A DNA stretch of 64,000 bases from Pontederia crassipes (lineage: Eukaryota > Streptophyta > Magnoliopsida > Commelinales > Pontederiaceae), in the NCBI GenBank assembly GCA_030549335.1, contig CM060194.1:74932077-74996076 (forward strand), given 5' to 3'. Below, in pieces: positions 26,170 to 41,300 of this stretch. The notes below the pieces were generated by a model. That model searched no databases. It was not told the DNA's origin and saw only the letters and a program-made list of their open reading frames with translations. The number at the start of each line of letters is the position of its first letter. Position 1 is the first letter of the stretch. Position numbers and translations under genes: made by a program.

Positions 26170-26235
<66 letters not shown>

Positions 26236-27390
26236 ACAAATAATCATATGTAAAATGCATTTTTGTGAGTATCAAAATTTTAACACTATGATTACATTTT
26301 TCATAAATTTCATATTGACTCTTTATAGCTATTATATTTTTTTTTAGTAAAAAAGGATGTCTCTTCATATATCATTACATATTTCAATATTAATTTAACA
26401 TTAGGACTAAATTTTCATAAATTTTAATTTGGATATTTATATTTTATTATATTTTTCTAATCCTAAAAACTAATTATATATAAATGCATATTTATGTGTA
26501 TTAATATTTTAACACCATGATTAAATTTTCACAAATTCAGTATTGATTATTTATATTTTATTATATTTTTTAACAAATAAAATATATAAATGCATCCTTA
26601 ATTAGTGTGTACTAATTTTTTAGAATTCATTCGCAAATTAGATATTTTTCTATTTATATTCCATTATATTTTTATAATAATGGAGGACATAATATCGAAA
26701 TAATACTTAAGATTTGCAATTAAAATAATACTTATTCTAATATTATGAATAATATAATAGTTTTTATAATATTTAAATTACATGAATCGGGTCGGATGGT
26801 TTTTGTTTTCGACCAATCTGACCATTCTTAAAGATTTTTTTCTCATAAGTTGTGTTTAGACGAGAACTTTAAGTTTTCGCTTAATTCTCGAGAACTAATC
26901 AAATAGATAAAAAAGTTTATGTTAGTATTTAAATTAAAATATAATGATAAGAATTTAGTTATAATTTATTATTTTATGAGTTATAAAATTAAAATATTAT
27001 GCATTTATTTAGTTAAAATAATAATTACTAACATATACAAAAATTTATATGTAATTATTAATATAAAATTTATTTAAAAAATAAGATGTGTCGTTGTATA
27101 TTAATATTAAGTTTGATTTTTTTCATATGTTCTTAATATTATGATTTATGAAAAATATTTATATAAGTTAAATAATTTATTTTATAAGAAGAATGATATT
27201 AATAAATATAATATTATAATTGATTTTTATTTAAGATAATATAAGAATTGTTTAATTAATGATATTAATATTAATTAGTAATTAATATTTTTTTCTAATT
27301 AAAATATAATAAAGAATTGAAAGAAATAAAAAGAAAAAATAAAAGTTCGAATTGAATGCGAGAAAGCGAGAACCGGAAACTCATTGACGT
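24481..27390. repeat. AT-rich intergenic region with (ATT)n tract
   Basis: No gene is supported. There is a long ATT run at about 26,168-26,235. Recurring, drifted phrases such as ATTTTAACA(T/C)CATGATTAAATTTT with TATATTTTATTATATTTT repeat roughly every 150-300 bp from 25,300 to 26,680, suggesting an old array of a dispersed AT-rich repeat. Another AT-rich element copy (copy 2) lies around 26,830-27,310. Confidence 0.55.
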
Positions 27391-27392
27391 CT

Positions 27393-28046
27393 AAGGATGG
27401 CACCTGGCCCTGTTCGGGGCAGAGAACACCACCCTCGTTCTGACTCCGACGACTCGCCCTCGCCTCCGACCCCGTCCCGAGTTTTCAGTCCGGGAGAAAT
27501 TTTATCCCCCGCCCCGATCCCCACGAGCTCCGAATCCCTGCAGGGACCCCGAATTCCGCGGCCCGATCCTAGTTTAGATCAGATTAAATCGAATCGAACC
27601 GATAGAAAGTCGGTTAGAACTAAAAAAATCGAGTTGAACCGTATTTTTTGGTTCACTCAAAATATTTTATTAATTTTTTTACTAAGAGATAATTTGATAA
27701 AAATTATTATTATAAATTTGAAAAATATTCAGGTGAATTTTCTTCATAAACATTCAATATTAACCCATTAGTCTCCTCATTCGTTTATACTTGTCTATTT
27801 ACCATCACTTTCTTACTATTATCAACGTGGGACTATTGTTGTACATTCACTTTTTCTTTGAGGTGTAAAAATTCGGAGCTCCGCGAGGTGGCGGAGTGGG
27901 AACAACTCTCCCGTCTCGATTCTCGAAAGAGGGTTCGGGGACAATTTTTTCCTATCTCCGACTCCGCGGAAAAAAATTTTCTCGAGTTCGGGACCCCGAT
28001 CGAAAATTCTCCACGGGACCCGGCAGGGGGAGGGGAATATTATCGT
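27393..28046. repeat. GC-rich dispersed repeat, copy 1
   Basis: Starts GGATGGCACCTGGCCCTG and ends near GGGGAATATT. It consists of GC-rich ends (27,395-27,600 and 27,862-28,042) around an AT-rich centre. The order of GC-rich phrases (CCCTGTTCGGGG, CCCCGATCCCCA, GCAGGGACCC) matches the element at 35,090-35,438. Frames across it have no domain. No target duplication was found for this copy. Confidence 0.55.
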
Positions 28047-28049
28047 AAC

Positions 28050-31000
28050 AAAAGTTTACATAACTTTTGAGTAAATTCTGTCCTGCCGTGATGTTTGTGG
28101 CTTTGCGAAATTTTTACCTTTACGGCTTTAAAACGCTTTTTAATTTGAAAAAGGAAATTAGAGGAAATATTTCACGTTTCAATACAGATTAGCAAAGGCT
28201 CATTTATCTTCATGGTCTGGCCCAACATACATTTGCTGCGTTCTGCATATTAAGTATTGGGCCTAACCGAAATTAAAACAATTGAGCCTGGCCCAAAATA
28301 AGAAAACAATTATTTATACGTGGGACAAATATTATTAGAATTATTATGATTTAATTAATGGAGATGGAAATTACTTTTTGACATTTATATATGTCGATTC
28401 AAACGTCCAATAATTGGTTCATATCTGTTTTTTGCAGTGAAGAAAGAAATATATTTATTTGCGCCAGAAATAATGACAACTATCAGATGCTTCATTATGG
28501 CACATATAAACGGAAAAATAATTTTATATAATCTCGCACATTATAACTATGAAACACCAAAATTCACACTACAATTCCATTTTTTGTACATTTCCATTTA
28601 AACGTATAAACATTCAACGTAAATGTGTTCGGAGCATCCCCCTCTACCTCGTAATGCGGAGCATTCGTCTTTTGTCGTGAATAAAATGTTAAATTATTAA
28701 TCATATAATTCCGAGATGAGGTATAATATACACTTATCGATATAATCTAAGATATCATAAACCAATTAACTATGTTCTCAATTACTACTAATTGCGAGTT
28801 TTTTTCGGTGTTGCAATTACATAATTTATTTTATTTTATTTTTGTAATACTATCCAACTCAATTAAGATTAAATTTAAAACTATTCATTGGTATTTTTTA
28901 TCATATATTTCAATTTTTTTGGTTGATTTGTGGTTCGTATTTTTCATACGATTCAAATTTGCACACGAGAACGATTCTGATAATCTTGATAGATGAAGAA
29001 CACAAATTTGATATTGATAGGTCATATTTTTTATGAAGAAGACAACTACTTGATATTCATTTATATTCTTAATCATAGATCTCATATCTTTGTATTGTTT
29101 TATGATTTGTGTTTTTCACATGGTTCAAATTTACACGCGAGATCAGTTTTAATAATTTTGATAGGTGAATGAAATAACTATTTGAAATTATTCTTTTATA
29201 CCCTTAATCTTATACCTCGCTCCGTTATAATTGTTTTTCTTATATCAACTTGACAACTTGGTTCGTTACCTATTTGAAGTTGAAATAAAAAGAAGAATTA
29301 TGTCAGATATCGATAACATGCTAAATACCACCATAGTTTGCACGCATTACATGGACGACATGTCTCCGAGACACAAAAGATCATGCTAGATCTTCTTGCA
29401 TCATGTTGGAACTTGGAACCAAAGGATCTTGCTAGATCTTCTTCGATCGACAAGAATCGAATTAACTAATTAACTTTTTTTTCTTGTGAATATAATTTTT
29501 CCACATAAAAATGAAGAGGAAGAGATCCATGAACTGAAACCTCGAAATACTAAAAGTTCATAATGTATCAAGGTTAATTGTGCCGCAACATACACTTATT
29601 TACAATTCATTACATGTGGACTAAGAGTCTAAGATGCTCTAGTCCACATAATCAAGAAGGAACATGAATGTTATGATACAAATCCATGCACGTACCGGGT
29701 TAATGTTTTTTTTTTTTTTGGTACTATCTCTAGCGGGTTTTTTTTTGCAATATTATTACTTAATTAATTGGCTTACTATGTGATTTGCATATGAATTAAT
29801 TAATATAAACGAGAGATCCTGTAAGCCCACAGTATCCCTTAAATCACAAGCCATTCTTTCCCTTTCACAACTTGTTTGATTCAAATTACGTTGGACCAAT
29901 GAACAAGTGATGCTCGGCAAATATAAAGAATAAAGTTTGTAACCATTTTGGTGAACGAACTGTGACCATTTCGTTAGAGCATTAATCAGATAGGGTTCTA
30001 GTTATAATCAAGACGGGACAAAAATATCATCCAAGTTCGATTGTCTCATTCGAGATATGCCAATTTAATTTTCTCAGCGGCTGCATATTTAGTTATCATC
30101 TCATTTGAATTACATAACTTGTATGTATGTTCGTGTAATGATGAATTTAGTGGAGATTCTATAAATAAATGTGTAGTCTTGATTTGTGGGTCCTCCAATT
30201 ATCATTCATTTGGTTATCTATGTGGGGCCTTTTATAATGTTACTTTTTTTTTATAATGTTACTTAACCAACTTGGATATATACTAATATTATTCTTGTTA
30301 TCATTTATAATTTATTTGTTTACCTACTATTTCATCGAATGTTAACTTAAATATGCCAATCAACTACATCCGGCGCATATGTAGCATTAAACTAACTCAT
30401 TATATATGAATCAAATTTATCATAAAATGGAACTGATATTTTACTTTGTATATATTTGCATCGCCCATATATATCAAACACGGGCAGATGCTTCACGCAT
30501 AGTCTCAATAATTGAATAAAACAATTTTACTTTTTTGTGAAGATATTAAGCTCAACGGTATGAAGTTACATGCGACGCAAAATTCCATTTATATAGTTAG
30601 AGACTAATTATGGAAAATTTGAACTTTTAGAAAGCAACTTCTGATTTATACTATAATTTACTATTTTATTGATGTGACTTGAATTAATATATTCAGTACT
30701 TAAAATTATAAGAAAGGAAAAAATAAAAAGAAAGGGTGGCGAAAGCGGAAGGCTTCCGTTCAAATCCTCGGCTTTCATCAATGAAATTTTATGTATGAAG
30801 ATTAAAATTTTATTGTGTTGTACTCTCGTTTGCTTATAATAAATTTTTTTAATTTTTTTTTGTTCACATTAATTAAATTTATATATTCATCCTCTCTTTT
30901 TGCATTATCTTAATTATTCATCGAATCTTAGTGCCATACTCACTAACAGTTGCATTCTCCTCAAAATCCTTCCACTACTTCTGATTCTTACGAACAGCAA

Positions 31001-31980
31001 TATCTAACTCATTTGATGTGTACGCCGGACCAATGCCTTTGAAGTGAACTTTATGTTGCTACAAAACTAAAAAAGGATCTTTTTTTTATTTAAATCGACA
31101 TCAACGTCCATTTCTAAAAACTAAAGATTGTTTAGATTTCCCTATCACGTTCTAGGTGTACTTTCTTTTTTCAAGAAAAAGCTTCGAAATCAAATGAATA
31201 ATCATGATTAGGCATCATCAATTGATCTCACTTAATTATTTTGTGCGCACATGGCCCCTACTCAATCTTCATGTGAAAAAGGAACAAATGTGCATGCATT
31301 TGTGATGTGAACCCTGTACATTGACAATTTTGATTACTTAGCTCTCTCACACGCACCAACATCAATTAGATATCTGATATGGGCTTCTAATATCACCATG
31401 AATCTTAAGCTAAAGCGAGTTAAGTTTATATGGCCACAAGGATCATGGACGTTATAAACCAATTCTAATTCCCACTTTTTTGCTAGTCGTTATGCCTTCT
31501 CAATAAAAGAAGGAAAATGAATCCTACTATGGGTCACAAAGATTTGAGGAACTCCTTGATTTTAGTGTATAAGCGATTCAGAAAAATAATATTTAACTTG
31601 GGGCACAACCCAAAAGTCCTAGGAAAGTACAAAGAACTTCACTTAACTGGTAAGGGGGTTCTTTAATGGAGGGGAAAAAGTGTGTAGTGAAGTTGTTAAG
31701 ATTGTGTATGTGCTAAAAAACCATAAGCAGATTTAGAGTCAGATATGCATAATCTTTTCTTTTAGTTTCTTTAACACTCTGATCATTAGCACTTTTTTTT
31801 GTCTTAGTTTCTATCTTTAATCATCATAAGTAAAATTGATATATAATCTAAGGACCGAGACAAAAAAAAGAAAAGAAGATAAAAAGAAAAGACAAAAATG
31901 AAATAGAAAAAAAGATAAATAGAAAATAAAATTTTAAAATATGAGGGAATTGAATCAAATATTGAAGTCTCAACTAGTCT
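28050..31980. other. Intergenic, nothing recognised
   Basis: AT-rich sequence without exons, RNA genes or clear repeats on either strand. Short open frames here are composition artefacts. Confidence 0.5.
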
Positions 31981-34066
31981 CAAATTTCTTCCCTATAAAT
32001 AAGAAGTCAAAATAAATTATGCAGTCCCATTTTCTCTCTACGAGCCGGCCCTAGCTTTGATCTCTTGTTTTATGTGTCTCTCTCGTCTTCTTCTTGTGCT
32101 TGATGACTGCTGCACAATAGGAGACCAACCAAGAGACTCGGACGTTGGTGGTCGAGCGCTTGGATAGAGGGGAGGGACCAAAAAAAGAGGAAGAGGAAGA
32201 GGAAGAAGACTGTAGAATTAGTTTCTTGGACAGAAACTTACAAGGTGTGAAAGTATGGTAGATTCATCTTAGAAACTTAATTTTAGACTTGAAGCATGTT
32301 CCAGTTAATATCTGACTCAAATATGATATTGTATGATGACACTTAACGTCGACAATCGCCAAAAATGATGTCCGAAAATTCCCTGCGTCTCCATGCAGGT
32401 TTCTGCATAAGGTAACCCAACCCGGGTTCATTGAAATTCGGCTCGTGTGACCATACCCGGACCGAGTTCGTTGGAACTTGGCCCGAGTCCGCCATTGTCG
32501 AGAGCTCCGAGTTCTCAATAAAGATGAATCCGACCTGGGTTAATGGTAACTCGACCCGGGTTGTCCCCATGTCAAAGTCGCGTCGGCCGCGACTTTTGCC
32601 TAACGAAACAATTGACCCAGGCCAGGTATAACCCGAACCCGACCGGAGTTTAGGCATAAATTTCTTGAGAAGTTACCTCATAAACTCGGCCCGGGTTTTG
32701 ATAGTATTATGATGATTTTTATGATTCTTTAATCTCAGAATATGTGTCTAATCATTATGATGATCTAAGTCATTATGATGATTATGTTGTTTATGATGAT
32801 GTAAAATATGTTCCTACGATACTATGACCCTCCTTATGATGTTTTCGTCTAGATTAAATAATATATATGGTTTAACCAATCATGTCTTATGAATCTCGAT
32901 CTATTTATGACGATGATTATAATTATGCATATTTACTCTCCATGATCTTATCTTGTAGTCTTGATCAAATCTTATATGATTATGATGATTAGGACTTTGA
33001 TCATTATGGTTCGTTGATCCTTCTCTATGATGATTAAATCTTGATCGTGATCCTTGTGTCTTAATAACATATAAATTAAAAATTGCAAGATAAAAGATGA
33101 AAAATGTTAAATGGATAGCTCTTATGTTGGACTGATGACGGCTAGGTATGAGCCGACTAAGATCAGTTATGGGTTGACTCTGTCAATTATGATGATGATG
33201 GACAAGTTAAGGTACGCCTTCCTGTGGGTTGAAATATATCCCACCATAAGTCAAAGATGAATAATAAGATGGTGAAAAAGATGAAGCATATTAATAATAA
33301 AATATTTTTATGATGATTATTGCTCTTGTCACTCTTATAATGATCTTTTTATAATTTTCTAATCTATTATTAATATGCTTTAACAAAGATAATTCACTTC
33401 ATGATTATTTGTCCTCGTACGATAATTTCTTATGATTCTTTATATGATGATGACCTTATAATTATGATGATTGGCACTTGTCATTTTATGATGATTTATT
33501 ATAATCTATCTTAATCTTTAATTTTATAATCTCAAGAAGATGACACCTTGATTTATGAATATGATCATATTTTGTTTCGTACATATGATGATGATGTTCT
33601 TATAATTCTTATCTAGTATCACGATCTTATGATTATTTTTACTTTACTTTCGTACTGAGTTGCAAAATTCATAAGGAAGTTTCTCCCCTGCATTTTTATA
33701 CGTGCAAGACTAGATCTTAATGATGAAAGTGACCAACAGTGACAGATCAACCAGGTGATGGCATCACATGAGTGTCCTGAATCTTTTCATCGATGTCCTA
33801 GAATATATTTTCTTATTATCAAGATGATTTATTAGATGAATTTTTCTCATGACTCATATGATGATTCTTTTTGTAATCTTCCATATACTTTATGAAGTTA
33901 TTCATTTTATTATTCCTTCATGATGTTCATTCTTTCCGCACATGATGTTATTCTTAGTTGACCAGTCAAAGTTTTTTTTATCAATATGATGTACATGTAA
34001 CGATGATTGTAGCCTCCCTCGAAGCGTATTTTATCACGTGACGGGGTACGATTTGGGGCGTTACAT
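31980..34066. repeat. LTR-like sequence ending GGGGCGTTACA
   Basis: The right border reads GTACGATTTGGGGCGTTACA (34,047-34,066). Reversed, this gives TGTAACGCCCC, a common start of plant gypsy LTRs. Internally the sequence is dominated by ATGATGAT words (32,700-33,980), and a TATA-like CTATAAATAAG occurs near 31,992. No coding domain, partner LTR or primer-binding site was found, so a degenerate solo LTR or a large non-autonomous element are both possible. Confidence 0.35.
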
Positions 34067-35081
34067 ATAAGACTTTCAATACCAATCACCCATTGCTAGA
34101 TAAGCAATCCAATTTTGGAGCAATATTTATTAACAACTTCTTTTTATGAACACATCAAAGTTTTATTGCTCTTGTTAAGCAAATCAGGCATGTATAGTTC
34201 TAAAGCATTGTCCAAGTACATGCATATGTATATATTACATGAAAAGCCAAGCAGAAAAAAAAATCTAATATCATATCCTCCGAAATTATGCTCTCGTCAT
34301 GTCATGGGACCTCCTCAGCTCCTCCAATAGGCATTATGTGTCCACGTGCCATATTAACAAAATTTTATATGATCATGAAAAATTAACAAAACTACCACAC
34401 AAGATACTATGATACAATGAAACTCTCACATGCACACTCTCATCATGTAGATTAATAAGCACATGTGAGAATAAACATAGGAAAAAAATATTTTCTAGCA
34501 AGCAAAATGTCTATTGTGATAATAATAAAACAAATCATGCAAGTTCCTTTACGTACGAGCATATTAGAGAATGTACTGAAGTATATATATATAAGAACAT
34601 ATAAAGTAGGAATGGAACGTAATCATGACATGAAAGATATAGGAGCATCAAAATTTATTTTAGACAACAATATAAAGGAAAGAATCATAATTCATGAGAC
34701 CATCCTTTGACCAAGATAAAGGTCACATCTTTTGTCCATTATAAGGAACATTCATCTTTCATTTTAGGAGGATCATATGACTCATCAGCAAAAATTTAAT
34801 TTTTCCATCTTTAACATCATCAACATTTAATAGTCTTTTCTTAATATTGAAATAGCTTTTCACTTTTAAGGGCATGTTTTGTGAAATTAACATACACTAT
34901 AGTCATGTCGGATCAGTGCCACAATGAATATCATTTCTTAATGATGCATCACTATCGAGGTGAACTTTTTTTTCTTTGTTTATGGTAGAGCAGGTCCCAC
35001 ACAATAGGAATAGTGGCTCACAATGTTTTATCTTCATTACCCTGCATAGTTTCATTATTTGGCTTCAATTTCACTACACGT
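34067..35081. other. Intergenic, nothing recognised
   Basis: AT-rich, no supported gene, RNA or repeat border. Confidence 0.5.
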
Positions 35082-35089
35082 GCCTCCAT

Positions 35090-35438
35090 CAGGGATGGCA
35101 CCGACCCTGTTCGGGGTGAGGGACACTCCACCTCCTCGACCTCATCAACCGGCCCCCACTTGTCCCGTGCCCCCATCCCCATGAGGCTCCAAACCCCCGC
35201 AGGAACCCGATTCCCTGTCCAAAGAAAATTGAATGTGTCTATTGTAACTTTGCCATTACAAAAAAAAATCAAAAGCTGTCGGTGGTCTCCTCTCCGATCC
35301 CCAAAAGGGGGTGCGGGGGTAGTTTACTCCCCCCCCCCCCCCTCTCCCCCCATCCGCGCCCCCTCAGGGGCAAAATTCTTCGAATTCGGAGCCTCTATCG
35401 GAGATTCCTCACAGGGGGCAGGGATATTGTAATTCATA
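35090..35438. mobile_element. GC-rich repeat copy 2 with 8-bp target duplication
   Basis: Begins CAGGGATGGCACC and shares its phrase order with 27,393-28,046. The 8-bp direct repeat GCCTCCAT flanks it (35,082-35,089 and 35,439-35,446). An 8-bp duplication and a CAGGG start are typical of hAT transposons, but the right end is not a good inverted match of the left, so the class is tentative. A C run lies near 35,328-35,342. Confidence 0.55.
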
Positions 35439-35446
35439 GCCTCCAT

Positions 35447-37415
35447 TAAAATATAACTTCTTAATTCTTACTTACATAGTATAGACAAAGGCAACTTATA
35501 TTTTATGTATTTTATCTATTTTTTTTACATCAAACTGTATAATTGAGTCATAAAGATCAAATCAAGACATGAGGGAGCAAATATGAGTCCAAGTCATCAG
35601 TAGGAATCATGTAAGAACTTATAAGTTTGAAATTCTAATCGAGTCAAAAGAAGAATCATGCATTGTTTTTTCCAAGTTTAAAACATCCCATTTGAAAAGC
35701 TTGGATGTCCGGACTTGACAATTGAATGTCGGGTCCAACTATTGTTATCCGAACATTTCTGATGATTACGAATTTTGGTCATCCAATTTTCCCTTGGTCA
35801 GGAATCAAATCTCGGTCGTCTTGACCTTTCATACATCTGATCTACATGGCTAATCGCTTAATCTTTCTAGGGTTCATCGCTATGAATCATTCGTTTCTTT
35901 CAAACATCTTGTTCCAAAAGTCCAAATGTTTCATCCTACAAGCACAACAATTTAGCTCTTGGTTGCTCGATTAGTTTTGGACATCTGATTTTCTTCATAC
36001 TATTCTCGATCGATAACTTTGGGATGCCCGAACTTCTAGTTTGATCATCTAAAAAACATAGAAGATGTTCAAATTATTGCGATCATAACTTTTAAACAAG
36101 TTTTCTACATCCAATCACTTTCAAAGTTCAAGAGAACATGTATCCATCATATGACATAGGCATTGGACATTTAGAAATATATCAAATCGTTATTTCATAC
36201 ACTGATTCACTTGAAATCTATTATCATACATATTTTCCATAATCCTATAACTAGTCAACATAAGAGTTTATCCATGGACCCTTTATTATAGTGGATTCAT
36301 CAACATTTCAAAGGATAATAAGAGTTATAGCAAAAGCGTCATCATAAATTCGAAGTCATCAAGCTAAGACAACTCTTGGTACAAATCAATATTCAATTCA
36401 AGGTTCATCAAGACTTAATACCACAGCATCTTCATGAAATTAGATGTACTATCATATAAGGATCATGAGGATCATTTACTTCGGTCATAAATCGTCGTCA
36501 TATGACACCAAAATAACATCCTTGACATGCAAAGTCATTGAACATATCATTTTCAATCATGAGTCATCACGTTAGAATTACAAATTAACATCCTAATCAC
36601 ATTTCTACCCTTGAGAACAAAATTCCATGGCAAAAATTTCATTAACACACACACACACTTTTTATCGATTCCTTCCTTTTCTTTGATATTTTTTGTTTAT
36701 TTCTTCGAGCCCCTTCTTCTTCTTCCTCCTTCTCTTTGTACACATCCAGAACCTTTTCCTTCGCTCTTTGAGGTTGTCCACAATAATATGAATGCATCAA
36801 CAGCAAGTGAGAGAGAAATGAGAGAATTGCCAATAGAAAGAAGAATGAAGGTGAGGGTGAGATTAAATAGGGTTAGAAGGATGGAATTGTTGCCTCCTCA
36901 TTCTAAAATCACCCATTTAGTAAATTTTTGGGTTCTCTTTAGCAATAAATGATTTTGGAAGAAAAAAGGGGTGGTTTCTTGCTTTTTTGCGCCTGCTTAT
37001 GAATGTTTGGACGTCTGAATTATGTTTTTAGACGAACGTGATGTCGTTACGATGTTTTATTTTTTGAAAATTTGAAGTGTTACATTTACAAATTATAATC
37101 CTTAAATTTATTACTTTTACTTTAAGTCTATTTTTAATAGTTATAAAATATCATTTTTACCCTTATTTTATTATTACAATAAGAATATTTTAAAAATTAA
37201 AAAATGATCAATGCGGGTGATCTTTTTTTTAAAATCATATTTTAATAATTAAAAATATTGTGCTTATGGTGTTAACTTTGAGTTTTTTCCTTAGGTCAAC
37301 AAAGTAAGAGCAAATTTGACTTTTTTATAATTAGTAAAAAATAAATTGATATAGTTTTGGATAAAGTTTTTCTAAAGAATTTTAAGTGTCAGATCAACAT
37401 AAATCCTGGGACTGA
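35447..37415. other. Intergenic, possible old retroelement debris
   Basis: No domain-bearing frame. The stretch 35,550-37,070 has the mixed, moderately AT-rich composition of degraded LTR sequence and contains a (AC)n run near 36,643. No ends can be placed. Confidence 0.35.
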
Positions 37416-37642
37416 AATATATTTGTGTGTTTGGATGGTAGAATTTAAATTTTTATTAGTTCTTAAGAACTAACTGATTATAGAAAACCCTATGAGTGTG
37501 TTTAGTGTTTGGATGAAAATATAATGATGGAGATTTAAAAGTTGATTTGATAGATAAATTTTAGTGAGTGTTTGGATAAAAAGTAAGAATTAAGAATATA
37601 ATTTATTATTTTATGATGTATAAGTTATAGTAAGTTTTGTTT

Positions 37643-37696
<54 letters not shown>

Positions 37697-38336
37697 TACT
37701 AGCATATAAATAATATTATACGTAATTATTAATTTAAAATTTATTTTAAAAATAAGTTGTGTTGTAATATATTAATATTAATTTTGATTAATTTTTTATA
37801 TGTTATTAATATTATAATTTACGTAAATAATATTTTAAGATCTAAATCTAATATAAATTAGATTATTTATAATTTTCCTAAAAACAACTAAAAATTTTAA
37901 TTAATAATATAGTAAATATATTATACATAAGATTTACATTAATTTTATTGTAATATTAATATTACAATAAAATTACAACTTTTACATTAATTTAGTTAAT
38001 TAATACGATTTTTTATAATTTTATTATACTATAATACTAAGCAAAATATTATAACTAATTAATAAAAAATTTTAATTATTAAAACTAAATAAATTTATTT
38101 ATAATAGTTTTTTATAATATAATTATATATATTATTAAACTAAATAATATTATATGTGTATATATAAATATATAAAGTAAAAAAAAAAACATCAAGTTCT
38201 TGCCTTTAGCCAGAACTTTGAAACCAAAGTTGTGATCACGTGATGTGTAACCAGAACTTTGATTTTGACACTACAATTTATTTTAATGTTTGATAGAATT
38301 ACACATACCTTGGGCCAAGTGGCAAACACGCCCTAT
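37416..38336. repeat. AT-rich dispersed element, copy 3, with (AAT)n
   Basis: The left end reads TGTGTTTGGATGG and the right end, reversed, GGGCGTGTTTGCC; a partial inverted relation. Internally it carries the phrase GGATAAAAAGTAAGAATTAAG, also present at 46,658. An AAT microsatellite (about 37,646-37,695) lies inside. Non-coding. Confidence 0.55.
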
Positions 38337-41300
38337 AAATTTTAATTTAAGTTTAGATGTGGAAAATATTATAGTTCAGTTATAAGTTTTAATTTAAGTT
38401 TAGACGTTGAAAACATTATAATTCGGAGAATATCTAGAAAGGCATTACAATCAGCCCTCTTGGTTACTCTACCTGTGCTCCTTCCTTGAGTTCAGCTTTT
38501 ATGCACATGAGCACATATAATCAATCAGCTCATATATAAAGGTTTCTTGTACTTAGATCAAGATGTGAACTACTAATTCCAGAATGCTTCATTTGCTCAG
38601 GAAGGAATTGAAGGGAAAGCGCGTGGCCATTAGCCATCCATGAGCCGTGCAATTAAAGTGATCTCCTTGTCAATTAAACACTTTAAAATTCACTTAAGAT
38701 ACGTGGGCATGTCTGCCATCCCACATTTGGCACATTGATGCTTAATTAATTGTGCAGTTAAGGAACTAATTTTAAGGACGTTGCGAGCATTCTAAATCTA
38801 GTGATCTTAATTAAGTAGTAGCCTTTGCCTTCTTCCGTTTTGGCTGCCCCCACAATTAATATTAACTAATGAGCAATCGCCAAAAGCAGTGATAGAGTGC
38901 AGTTGTTGCTAGCAATGTGCATGGAAAGGAGAGAGCATTAGCAAACCGAGGTTTCATGCAATATGGTAGCTGTTCTTTGTTCTGCCAATCACTACACCGT
39001 AAATTCCAGCTCTCAGAGGTGTAATATTGTCTCTTTTCACGATTCGAAGCAGCTGGCGTGCATCATGCATGCATTTTAATCACACCAAGGCATGATCAGG
39101 AGTCAGGACCATCACATATATACTTAAAAAATATTAACCTCTATATATGCTTAATTTAAGGATTCTTCTTTAAAGTTTGGTTTCACCAGCTGTGTACTTG
39201 TGGCAACCTGCATTTGGATCAATGCCGACTGATGACATGCAATTAGGATGAGTTTTTTTTTTTCGGCTTTTGTAATATGAACTCCTTCATTAATTTTCCT
39301 CACATTCTTGCGTTTAATATCTCAGAACAATATGATCAGAGAAATAAAATTTCTGGTCGACAATTTTTTTGAATGAGAGTTTTAATACAACATGTAATTG
39401 AAGAACAAGTTTCTCCAGCAAATTTCTCACTTGAGAACGCTTGTTTTACTAAAAATAAGATATTTATAGTATTCTTTGAATATATTCTCTTCCTGATTTA
39501 TTTTCCTTGTAAGCATTTTTTTTTGGGTTTTGCACAAAAGAGGGCATAATAAAGTTCGAGATACAAGAGGCCAAATGGCAAATGTATTCTTTATTAAGAC
39601 CTTAATTCGGGGCCCTTTCATTACAAACAGATTATTGAAAGTGCTGTTAAATTAAAGTATATGTATAGGCGGCGGCCACGCCAAAAGGCTAACTGCTCCT
39701 TCCTCTTAAGTCTTATCCTTGTAGTTTTATTCGTTGTATATAAAGTGATCAATAAATAATTAATCTCATGCAATATTCTCTTCAAAAGGTGGCGCGCTTA
39801 ATTCATTTGCTCTCTTTGGTCTGGAGATATTCATAAAGTTCTTGTTTGTAAAGATTCTTTGACTTCATGGTGCTAATGGATATTAACTTAAAAAAAAAAA
39901 GAACTTTGAGAGCGGCAAAAAAGTGTGCACAATGTATATATATATACACACACACGCTTAAGGAGAGATCACGAAAATGATAGAAAACATTCTTTATAAT
40001 AATTTATGGAGGCTGGCTATATACGATGCGTGTTCAAGGCCAAGAGATCCGCCCATGCCCCTACGTTAGAGTAGAAGGGGACCTTTGCAGGTTGTAATCC
40101 GGCATGTGTCACGACTGCTCCTTGTAGTGAAAATGTAGGGTGCGGGGAAGGTTCTTAATTGGACAATGAAGTTCTTTGAACGCGATGAGTCGGATGGGCG
40201 TTTGTGAACTAATCAGTGCCTATGCGGATACTTGGACGAACTTCAGGGGCGGACCAAGACCAAAAAAGAGAGGAGGGTCAAGGTTTGATCTAAGGACCTC
40301 TCACTTTACATGGAGGTTTAGCTAACACTAAATCAAATGTTCTTTTATATCATAATAACATATAAATTATATTTGAGAGGGGTCAAAAAATAACTTTTTA
40401 TCATAAAATTTATATTTTAATATATATATTAAGTAAAAACTTAAAAATTTGAAGGGGACGAAAGCTTCCCTCATCCTATATGTGAATCCGCCCCTCCTTC
40501 ACCACCGAATGTCTTGATGATTTGAATGCTGTCGAGCTGATGTTGCATCAATCTTACACATTTTTAAACGGCTGTTCATGTTGATTCTGCAATTGAGGCA
40601 TGTGCACAACAACACAGAGAGCAAAATGATTTTGCATTAACGAAATGGAGGCAACAAAAATACAATAGGTGACGGGTTAACATACTTTCCATAAATATAT
40701 TATAGAGTTGAATATGCAACATGTGATGTGAAAACCAAGTCGTGCAAAGAAAAAAAAACGAACAAAAAGATTAAGTACAAAAATGTTGATTAAAAGAAAA
40801 ATTACTCCAAAATAGGGATCTACGACACACGCTCCACCCCCTTTTATAAGTTAATATTTTAGTATTTTGGCAACTGAATTCCTTATTTCACGTGTAAACC
40901 ATCCGAAACTATTTGGAACAATTCGTAATTAATTTTGTTAAGACAAAATGACCCAGTTAATTATTATATTAGAATTAATTACTAGTAATTTTAATATATC
41001 GGTCGCCACCATTCAAAGTGATCAGATATAGATTCGAATTCACTATCATCTGATTAATATTAGAATCTGTATCGTCTAGAGTTGAGACTCTAAAGAAAAT
41101 ATTTTGCATAGTATATATTTAAAATTTGAGACAACTTAAACAAGAACAAGTTGTTTACCCTGTATATATTGTCGAGGAGAAAGAAACACCCAAGTGACTG
41201 GCCGATTATGGTGGCTTGTGAGGGACCCACAACCAGATGGAGCTGCATGGGTTCGAATTGCCATGTACGAGTCACAGCAGTCTGATTCATGTTCTTTAAT

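Noticed and set aside
30737..30780. tRNA-like B box (GTTCAAATCC)
   Set aside because: The bases around it do not form a T arm or acceptor stem; no tRNA fold.
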